64,000 nucleotides of DNA, from the NCBI GenBank assembly GCA_014529385.2, contig CM043966.1:109264308-109328307 (forward strand), in the 5' to 3' direction. The translations under genes were made by a program, and so were the position numbers. Under the pieces are notes generated by a model. That model was not told the origin of the DNA and ran no database searches. It worked only from the letters and a program-made list of their open reading frames with translations. Source of the stretch: Adiantum capillus-veneris (Eukaryota; Streptophyta; Polypodiopsida; Polypodiales; Pteridaceae). Below are positions 56,360-64,000 of this stretch, one piece after another (the stretch's first letter is position 1; the number at the start of each line of letters is the position of its first letter).

Positions 56360-59061
56360 GATTTATGGGCTTAAGAGATTTTGCTTGGTTCAAGTAGACT
56401 TAGTCCACTGTGTTCAAGTTCTTTGGTTAGGGAAAAGTCAAAACTTTGTCCAAAACCGCAACCGTTTCGTCACAATTCTCGCAAATTGTCGCTTTTTGAC
56501 ACCCCTGACTTGCGGATGTATTTTGAGGCCCCAAACGACGTTTTTTTTTCAAAATTGAACTGAATGGTTGCCATTGGCATGCATTTAGTTCATGTTTTTC
56601 TCTAAGATCTGTAGAGCCGCTCTCAGGCTACGTTTTGATATAAAAACTTTTCCGATCCGATACCGTTTGTGAAATTTATGGCCAAAACAGTGAAATGCAG
56701 TTTAGAATGGTCAAAATGAGTCCAAATTCAATTTTGAAAAAATATTTGGGATCTCTATGAGACTGTGAACACTCCTGTATGGTCAAAAGTATAGTTGGAC
56801 CCTAAAACTGGCCTAGAGACATCCTACGCGTAGGATGTCTATATGCTCAGAATTTAACAAAATTTGGTCCAGAGACTCCCCTTAAGTCCAGCAACACAAT
56901 GGTATGGTCAGAGGTTGACTTGGACCTAAAAATGGCCTTGAGACATCCTACACGTAGGATGTCTTTTTGCTCAGAATGACTTGAAACTTTCACCCCAGCT
57001 TCTCCTTGATGTGCTGATGACAGTGGTGTGCTTATACGTTGGTTTTGAGTACTAAATCAAGCTGGAGACATCCTACGCGTAGGATGTCTACTGCTCAGAT
57101 TTTGTTCAAACTTGATCCCAAGATTCTCCTAGTGCTCAGCAACCCAATGGTATGCTCAAAATTGAATTTGGACGCCAATAGGTCAAGATTTAGGCTGCAA
57201 GAGCTTCTAGTGCACTCGAAGAGTAGGATGTCTGACAATTCTTGTCTTTGCTTGCTAAATAGGCCAAACAAGGTCCAAATTCACTTTTGAAAAAAGTTCT
57301 AGAATCCTTGAGACATTGGGAACCTCCCTATATGGCCAAAGTAGAAGTTTGACCACTTTATGACCTAGGAGACATCCTATGCGTAGGATGTCTTTTTGCT
57401 CTGTTTCAGCTCAAACTTGCACTGTAGCTTCCCCTTGATGTGCTAAACTCACAGATATTTTTACTTTTTGATTCTGACACCTATAGGTTGGTCAAATCAT
57501 CAAGAATCTGTTCCAAAAGCCTGATGTCCGTTCTGATGAATTCCCAAGTCAAATCAACTCCAAATTGGACCAAATTTGACTAGGAGGCTTATCTAAGGCT
57601 ATATGACAGCATGGTATGGTCACAGTAGAATTTTGGTTTCATAATTATGTAGTAGACATCCTACGCGTAGGATGTCTTTTTGCTCAGAATGAACTCAAAC
57701 TTGAACCACAAACTCTCCTTAACGTGCTGATCACAGTAGTATGCTCAAAATTAAGTTTGGAGTGCAAAATCACACATATGACATCCTACGCGTAGGATGT
57801 CTTTTTGGCCTGTTTGACCCGAGACTTGACCCAAAGCTTCTCCTTGATGTCAGCAACCCAGTGGTATGCTCAGATTTGGCAGATTTTGATTTCAAACACC
57901 CCAATTTCAGCTGTTCTAGTCTTTTTCAGTCAAAAGTGCTAAAGTCTTCTTAGGATCCCCGTTCCTCCCCCAAATGAGATGAAAACTCTCTCAGTCACTC
58001 AATACATCATGCAGATCATGCTCTTGAAGCCATCCTATGGTTTTGGTCTTGGAATAATGCCTTGGCACAATTTGGGTAGGATGTCTGGCAATTTCAGTCT
58101 ATCTGGCCTTATCCTGTCAAGATATGGTCAAGTTCCACTTTCCAGGTGAAAATAGGGTAAAACCTACCTTCTGAACACACTAGTCGACTCATAATTTCAA
58201 AATTTCCACCAGATCACCCTGTAGACATCCTACGCGTAGGATGTCTATTGCTGATTTTTTGAGACTGAAGTGTCCCTGATGCTTCCTTATGCTCTCAGCA
58301 AGTGCAAGTATGCTTCACAATTGCAAAAACATGCAAAAATCACTCAATTAAGCCTTTACTGAAATTTTACGTTTTCTGACTCCGCCTTTTGGCTTTTGGT
58401 CAACAAAAACTGGGAAAAACACCCAAGTCAATATGAAAATAGGGTAAAGCCTACCCTCTGAACCCACTGGTGCAGTCAAAATTTTCAAATTTGGTCTCCA
58501 GAACCCCCTTGAGACATCCTACACGTAGGATGTCTATGTTTACAGAATTGCAGGTTTTCTTCACAGAACCCTTGCAAATGGTCTTTTATATGCACAGCAT
58601 CAGTCAGTCATACAAAAATATCCACAAAAGCTTGTTTAATGCATTTTTACCCTCAAAGCACACTTTTCCGTGATTTCAAATGCAATCAAGCACTTTAGCA
58701 AATAATTCAGTGATGAATAGCTCTAGATCAGAATCGGATCACTTACCTAAAGCTACTCTTACAAATCATATGGGGTTTTGCATCTATGAGTAGAAAAATG
58801 CTTCACTGCCACACACGGACTAGTAAACGCTTTTATCACCTCACAAATCACTCGACCACCAACTACTACTCTAATCCACAGATCCTAACTAAACATATCT
58901 AGTCGCAGACCCTCGGCAAGACACACGCTTCCTGGCTATCCACTTGATCGCGGAATATCCTCTTTCGGATCCACTTAAGAAAAACGCTTTCCGATTTAGC
59001 CGAAACTAAATCAAGCAACCATCACACGAGTGTTAGTAGGAAACCTACTTAGGTCCTTGTG
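56360..59061 (-). other. Very long 5' leader of gypsy element G2
   Basis: 2.7 kb separates the primer site from the gag ATG and holds no coding frame of known type. Apart from the palindrome-bearing repeats at 56740-58560 it contains only low-information AT-rich DNA. Confidence 0.6.
56740..58560. repeat. Degenerate tandem repeat carrying a 22-bp palindrome (eight copies)
   Basis: The 22-bp palindrome is GACATCCTACG joined to its own reverse complement. Copies: 56818-56839, 56942-56963, 57067-57088, 57370-57391, 57655-57676, 57780-57801, 58224-58245 and 58513-58534. Five are perfect; the others differ by one base at the centre. Three successive gaps are 124-125 bases, and the longer gaps contain eroded copies (near 57215, 57520 and 58030). 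Surrounding text (CTTGATGTGCTGA, GTATGGTCA, TTTTTGCTCAG) also repeats, giving a unit of roughly 125-145 bp. It lies in the 5' leader of the G2 gypsy element. Confidence 0.9.
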
Positions 59062-59079
59062 TCCCCGGCAACAGCGCCA
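59062..59079 (-). other. Primer-binding site of gypsy G2
   Basis: The minus strand reads TGGCGCTGTTGCCGGGGA, one base from the widely seen plant gypsy primer site TGGCGCCGTTGCCGGGGA. It lies one base inside the LTR end CGTCCAACA. Confidence 0.9.
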
Positions 59080-59080
59080 A

Positions 59081-60036
59081 TGTTGGACGAGAGCGACTCA
59101 CACACCCATGAAGTGCATGCAAACACTACCTAGATCAACATAATGTCAATCGAGGACACAAATGACACGATAGGCACACAGAGGAAATCTCTTAAGCTTG
59201 TCAAGCTGAGACCATCCTACACATACAACACTTTGGAAGGCCAACTATACCACAATCAAGAACCTTACTGCTCTCAACTACACCACCTAGCCACATACAC
59301 ACATACAGAAGGTAACTCTCCTAATCATGCCAGATTTGTACAGAACTTAAGGAACACCATCCCCTCACTAGGATATACCTGTCCCTAAGCTTCTACACTC
59401 AAAACCCTCATTCTAAACCCGTCTGCGAAAAACGCGTAGGATGACAGAGGAGAATTTTGAAAGTGCCCGAAAGTAAAATTTATGATTACCTATGCGTAGC
59501 TTATGTTGCCACGATTCTATAGACTACTAGCACGCAAAAAATAGACATCGTTTGATACATTTACGGCCACAAATATCTCGTAGATGCGTTGGCATGTGCG
59601 CTTCGTCTCGCGTGGAATGTTTGGCGTTGTCGCGTAGCTCTCCTCAAGCCAACATCAATGGTGCAGTCGGATCTCCAATGTGTTGAGCGAGCCGGGCATA
59701 GCGAGAGGATGAAGCTCATGCTCACTCTCTTTCTCTCTCACACACAGTAACGGCAGCACTAAGTTTTGATTATGATTAAAAGTCTCCTTTACAAAATGAC
59801 CAAGGTACCTTATATACTAAGGCTACCTTAGGTTTAACCAAAAATGGGGTTGAAAGGGTCAAATGGTTTTGTATTTAAAATCTAGAAGTGCCATTGCACC
59901 CCGCTTCTGAAACTAGAATAACTACTCATTACAAATGACGTTTATAGCCATAATCCACAGCATTTCATAACTCGCAAAAGATAAGACTTTGGTACAAAAC
60001 TTGAGTTATGTTGTGTTGTTGACCCAGCGGTCAACA
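59081..60036 (-). mobile_element. gypsy G2 5' LTR, about 956 bp
   Basis: The inner end (plus-view start TGTTGGACG at 59081) is fixed by the primer site. The outer end is placed at TCAACA (60036) because the minus-strand LTR would then start TGTTGACC, and copia coding sequence resumes directly after it. A minus-strand TATATAAGG is at 59811-59819. The outer boundary is tentative. Confidence 0.65.
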
Positions 60037-61602
60037 GACATTGTTACTGCTTTCTTGAATGGTGACATATTTGAGGAAATTTATGTAACGCAGCCTCGCG
60101 ATTTTGTCAAGAAAGGACAACAGGACAAAGTGTGCAAATGTAACAAGGCTTTGTATGGGTTAAAGCAATCTCCTTGTGCCTGGTATGAGAAAGCTGACAC
60201 TCATTTGGTCAAACAAGGATTTTATAACAGTCCAACAGAAAGAACACTGTATGTAAAGAGTGAGGGTGATGTACTTCTCATGATTATCATGGGATTTGAA
60301 TTATTGTACATAATTAACTTAATTCATGAAGTGATCAGGACAGAATAGGAGGTATTTAAATTGAAAACTAGTTAGAGATATACAGTCATAACTACTACTT
60401 AGTTGATAATGAACACTATGATAGACATTTAAAAACTTACAACTTATATAAATGACTAAGATGTGATAAATATAATAATAGGTGATGAGTGTAAAAGAGA
60501 GTGTGAAGAGAAGAAGAGAGAGAGATAGAAAGGATAGTAGAAAATAAATTGATAGGAAATATAGAAGGATAGAAGCAAAACAGATAACATCACATTATGG
60601 ACTATGTAGAAACAGTGATATACATCTTACAAGTGAGATGATATCAAACTAATTATAATAGAATAAGATGGAACAAAAAACATACAAATAAAGGCACAGA
60701 GATGAATTATGGCATGATTTCATTGACTTATTCGATGCTGACACTTTCAAGATTGTTCTGTTGCATCAGGCCATACAGGCAGTGTGATGTATTGCCTTGT
60801 GTCAAAAAAGTTACATAGAGACATTGCTATCTAAGTTTGGACTCGAGGATTGCAAACCTATTGCCACTCCCATGGAAACATGTTTGAAGTTGAGTCTACA
60901 TGATGCTGGCGATCCTGCTGATGTCACTCTTTACCAAACAATTGTTGGCTACCCCATTTATGTATGCAACACGAGGCCAGATATTCAGCTTGCAATTTCA
61001 TGGGTCAACAGATTTATGCATAGCCCAGGGTCTAAGCATTGGCAGGTTGTCAAGAGGATTATCTGCTACCTTAGTGGTACTTTACATCTTGGCTTGTTTT
61101 ATCCCAAGGGGGATCATTGCCGCCAGACTTACATGCTTTTTCGGACTCAGATTGGGCTGGTTGTTTTGATACACGAGTGTCCACAAGTGGTTTTTGTTTC
61201 ATGCTTGGCAGTTCATGTATATCATGGTTGAGCAAGAAGTAACCTACTGTAGCCACTTCAAGTTGTGAGGTTGAGTACAGGGCAGTCTTCACAGCTACGG
61301 TTGTGTGTGTATGGCTCAGACGCCTTATGACTGATTTGGGTGTTGGACAGGACACTGCCAACACTATCTACACTAACAGTGAGAGCGCATTGGCAGTTGC
61401 GAGGAACCCAATTTTTCATGCTTGCACAAAGCACATTGAGGTGCATTACCACTATGTTAGAGAGAGGCTCTCAGCAGGAGAGATCAGCTTGGCTTATGTG
61501 CCAACACAGGACAACCTTGCAGATCTTTTCACAAAGGCATTGTCTCGTGAGAAGCTTGAAGCTTTCCGCAAAGCTTTGGGCTTACTCCCTTTTGTGGATT
61601 GA
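60037..61602 (+). pseudogene. copia RT/RNase H relic
   Basis: It begins inside RT (IVTAFLNGDIFEEIYVTQP, then CNKALYGLKQSPCAWYEK) and breaks at about 60290, before the YVDD motif. After 500 bases of unrelated AT-rich DNA it resumes at 60797 with SYIETLLSKFGLEDCKP, TPMETCLKLS and NTRPDIQLAISWVNRFMHSP. The RNase H reading shows SDSDWAG (61140), SSCEVEYRA (61262) and LADLFTKALSREKLE (61520), ending at the TGA at 61602. One frameshift (near 61100) and one TAA (near 61243) occur. The 5' part was displaced by the G2 LTR, and the 3' LTR by the CACTA insertion. Confidence 0.9.
60290..60790. other. AT-rich non-copia segment replacing the RT active site
   Basis: About 500 bases between the two copia pieces share nothing with RT. 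It includes a GA-rich stretch (60493-60560) and no TIR or direct repeat that I can define. About 130 codons of RT are missing, so this is a replacement or deletion plus insertion rather than a clean insertion. Confidence 0.6.
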
Positions 61603-61607
61603 TCATG

Positions 61608-61780
61608 CACTACAAAATAACCCAAAGTTATCGACACCCAATATATCGACGCCCGTACCTTTCCACGTCCATATCGACGTTCTTACACTTCGTCGATAAG
61701 TGCATCGATATGGAGGTGGAAATATGCGTAGAAAGGTTAAATTTTCCACGCGTATATCGACGCGCATATCGATGCCACAA
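61608..61780 (+). repeat. CACTA left TIR and subterminal repeats
   Basis: CACTACAAAA followed by TATCGACRCC, CCATATCGACG, TTCGTCGATAAG, CATCGATATGG and GCGTATATCGACGCG-like motifs in both orientations. Confidence 0.8.
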
Positions 61781-61887
61781 AATTGGGGGGAAAAAAGTCG
61801 AACCCGTGCATAGGGGCCATTTTCGCCCTCAACGTGCGCGCTCAGATCTTGGCCGAAACCTGCGCAGCAGGTATTATGGCACTCTTC

Positions 61888-62026
61888 CCCCCCCCCCCCC
61901 CCCCCCCCCCCTTGTCTCTCTCTCTCTCTCCCTCTCTCTCTCTATCTATCTCTCTCCACATCGTGTGTGTGTGTGTGTGTAGGAAAGAGATAGAGAGAGA
62001 GAGAGAGCGGTGTGTGTGTGTATGTA

Positions 62027-62079
<53 letters not shown>

Positions 62080-62144
62080 AATGTGTGTGTGTGTATATAT
62101 GTAGGAAAGAGAGAGAGCGAGCAGTGTGTGTGTGTGTGTAGGAA

Positions 62145-62204
<60 letters not shown>

Positions 62205-62216
62205 TGTGTGTGTGTA

Positions 62217-62254
<38 letters not shown>

Positions 62255-62337
62255 GTGTGTGCGTGTAGGAAATTAAAGAGAGAGATAGAGAGAGAAAAAT
62301 GTGCGTAGGAAATTAAAACTAGAGAGAGAGAGAGAGA
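61888..62337. repeat. Poly-C tract and compound GA/TG minisatellite
   Basis: A run of about 22 C (61889-61910) and CT tract are followed by about seven units, each a TG run, TAGGAAA and a GA run of variable length (unit starts near 61965, 62011, 62080, 62123, 62201, 62252 and 62299). The last two units carry AGGAAATTAAA. Open frames across it encode only Cys-Val and Arg-Glu runs. Confidence 0.9.
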
Positions 62338-62339
62338 AT

Positions 62340-62753
62340 TATGGTTTACGTAAAAATTTAAAATTAAAGAAATAAATAAAATGAAATGTTATATTAACTC
62401 TTCAAAAGGCCAAAGTGACCTATGAGACCAGAAAGTTACAATGTGGTAGATCTGATACAAAGTCAGAATAGCAAGATGACAAAACGACAAAATAAAATAT
62501 TATGGAATCCTAAACTGTTGGGTGTGGACTAAGCAGCTAAAATAGCTAGCTAGGATAGGTAGATCATACGAGATCCAACATCTGTCGCTGGTGGCGGACC
62601 TCATCAATCTCCTCCATGGTCAATAGCCAAAGTGACTTGGATCATCTGATGCAGCCTCTGTCGATGTTGTGTAGTCTGGCCTCCGCAGTCGTGGGCGTCT
62701 AGATCTCCCTAGCTCAGTCGCTCGTTCGATCAGTACGTAGAGAGATAGGTAAG

Positions 62754-62799
<46 letters not shown>

Positions 62800-63009
62800 T
62801 TTAGGTTGGCTGACCAATTGCATGTGTGAAAAGGACAAAAACTCTCTCTATCTCTCTCTCTCTCTCCCTCTAGAAGAAACTATGGAACTAAAAGAGGCAA
62901 AGGGGTTTTGCTCGCTACATGCATTGCCATGTACAGCTGGGATTGCACGTATTTGTCTACCCATATAGGATTTGACCAATAAAGACGAGATTTTGACGCG
63001 GTGGTCCTG
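62340..63009. other. Non-coding DNA upstream of the CACTA transposase
   Basis: A GA tract (62761-62796) and a CT tract (62840-62871) are present. No gene recognised. Confidence 0.6.
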
Positions 63010-63045
63010 ATCTCCGTACACCTCTGGACCGAGGTGTACGGAGAT
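63010..63045. other. Perfect 15-bp stem, 6-nt loop hairpin
   Basis: ATCTCCGTACACCTC at 63010-63024, loop TGGACC, then the exact reverse complement at 63031-63045. It is not followed by a T run. It lies about 80 bases upstream of the transposase ATG. Confidence 0.85.
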
Positions 63046-63123
63046 TGGGCAAGACTAGAGAATGCAAGGTAGTTTACATTGTGAGGAGTATATATATTAA
63101 AACAACATCCATAATCATTGTAG

Positions 63124-64000
63124 ATGGCAACGTCATCAACTAACATGGAGGAAAAGATTGCATTCTTGTGCACACTGTGCAAGTATCAAATCCTGCGCAA
63201 GCGTAGGATATGTAATGAGCATGTGCACAAGTACGGAGAGTTTGCTAAAGAAACCGTACAGAATCTACGATACAACTCCTACAGAACGGGCATTGATTTT
63301 TGCGACATAGCACCTACATCTGAGAGAGAGAGAAAGAAAAAGATTATGCGTGAAGGTCCGACCAATATAGAGCCAAGGATGGAAGCATAAAAGGACTTAC
63401 AGACAGAAGACGACGGCATGGAGGAGATGCTGGATGCCTTCTTCCAGACAAGCAAGGAGAATGCTAACGAAGCATCACCAGAAGCCGTGCGCCTATCTCT
63501 TGAAGACATGTTGAGAAAATTGGCACGTCAACCAATTTATGAAGGTGCCAAAATATCGACGCTTCGTACTTGTCTGGCATTTTTGAATCTTCAGTCAGTG
63601 TACGGGTGGTCAGATGCAAGCATCACTGCTTTGTTTAGGTACGTAATTTACAAAAGAGATTTTCCGATTGCAACGGTGATGTTCTTGGAGAGCTTTTTAA
63701 TTTAATGTGGCTTAAATAGGTTGTTGCAGGAGAAACTTCTCCCGTCTCGCAATGAAATGGACCCCTCAAGGCCAGACACAAAGCAACTATTGACCTCAGT
63801 TGGCTTGGACTACAACAAGATTCATGCATGTCCAAATGGCTGCATTCTTTTTCACAATGAATTTGCCTGTCGTGTCCTAAGTGCGGAGCAATGCGCTACA
63901 AACAAGATGCAGTTGGAGAGACAGTGCCAGCTAGAGTGTTGCGGCATTTACCTATTATTCCTAGGATAAAAAGCATGTTTCGTTGTGCTTCCATTGCCAA
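63124..64000 (+). CDS. CACTA transposase (TNPD-like), N-terminal part, with intron
   Basis: The ATG at 63124 follows an acceptor-like TTGTAG. The first 88 codons hold CTLCKYQ and EHVHKYGEF with GIDFCDIAP, a weak match to the transposase-associated domain, then a TAA at 63388. In the same frame 63418-63638 reads MEEMLDAFFQTS, then YEGAKISTLRTCLAFLNLQ and GWSDASITALF, the usual CACTA segment. A GT...AG intron at 63639-63719 (81 bp) keeps the frame into LLQEKLLPSRNEM, then VGLDYNKIHACPNGC and ILFHNEFA. The CPNxCIL motif is diagnostic of the family. Beyond about 63850 the frame is unclear. The in-frame TAA makes integrity doubtful. Confidence 0.8.
63639..63719 (+). other. Predicted 81-bp intron in the CACTA transposase
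   Basis: The donor is AG|GTACGT and the acceptor TAAATAG|G. Removing it joins TALFR to LLQEKLL, the order expected in CACTA transposases; using the alternative TTGCAG acceptor shifts the frame. Confidence 0.7.

Larger units (their letters stand above)
61608..64000 (+). mobile_element. CACTA element 1, left part (continues past window)
   Basis: It starts CACTACAAAATAACCC, six bases after the copia stop codon. TATCGACG-type subterminal motifs follow (61629-61770), then microsatellites, a hairpin and a TNPD-type transposase N-terminus. The right end is beyond 64000. Subterminal motifs match those of CACTA element 2. Confidence 0.85.

Noticed and set aside
56740-58560. CRISPR array or bacterial-type operator array
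   Set aside because: Spacers are themselves repetitive and the unit is about 125-145 bp inside a gypsy leader.
59143-59388. 81-codon frame inside the G2 LTR
   Set aside because: Lies within R/U5 of the LTR opposite to the element's direction and has no recognisable domain.
61842-62308. Frames rich in Arg-Glu and Cys-Val across the compound minisatellite
   Set aside because: Pure repeat translation.
1-64000. tRNA, rRNA, organellar insertions or tRNA-derived SINEs
   Set aside because: Scanned for cloverleaf-like or organellar gene segments by eye and saw none beyond primer-binding sites; a covariance-model search would be decisive.

Overview
The window looks like repeat-dense DNA from a large plant nuclear genome. 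It holds Ty1/copia and Ty3/gypsy retrotransposons, CACTA (En/Spm) transposons with plant-type terminal repeats, a plant trihelix-type transcription factor relic, and abundant CT/GA, CA/TG and AT microsatellites. I see no intact single-copy host gene, no rRNA or tRNA gene and no CRISPR array. The species cannot be fixed from sequence alone. A fern or other plant with a large genome is plausible, but that is inference.

Layout, left to right. 1-2096: LTR and leader of a gypsy family ('G1'), plus orientation. 2100-2907: coiled-coil relic and a candidate solo LTR. 2908-7109: a minus-strand copia element, missing its RT end and 3' LTR, invaded by a 288-bp MITE (3450-3737). 7110-10150: non-coding DNA with a second tRNA-iMet-type primer site next to an LTR end, then microsatellites. 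10153-11240: trihelix transcription factor pseudogene. 11413-22062: retroelement family I, arranged LTR-gag-LTR-gag-LTR, with no pol. 22063-34194: a minus-strand gypsy element (G1) with two 2.45-kb LTRs; its RT is split by a 1.56-kb insertion flanked by a 6-bp target duplication.

34195-39268: the right part of a CACTA element (transposase C-terminus, Ptta-like second protein, subterminal repeats, TIR), carrying a nested 1.32-kb element with TTAA target sites. 39827-46815: a possible 7-kb TIR element whose ends match the MITE at 3450. It holds gene-like pieces, including a HAD/FCP1-like phosphatase relic, and a 1.15-kb array of palindromic TATGCTAATTAGCATA motifs. 46860-47766: a minus-strand coiled-coil relic. 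47895-54860: retroelement family II, again LTR-ORF-LTR-ORF-LTR without pol. 54861-60036: a minus-strand gypsy 5' half (gag, a leader with eight copies of a 22-bp palindrome, primer site, LTR). 60037-61602: copia RT/RNase H relic. 61608-64000: left end of a second CACTA element of the same family, with a compound GA/TG minisatellite, a perfect hairpin and the transposase N-terminus.

There is no operon-like logic here. The organising principle is nested insertion and recombination. The most unusual signals are the palindrome array linked to the MITE ends, the palindrome-bearing gypsy leader, the two pol-less tandem-LTR families whose LTRs start alike, and the TTAA-flanked element.
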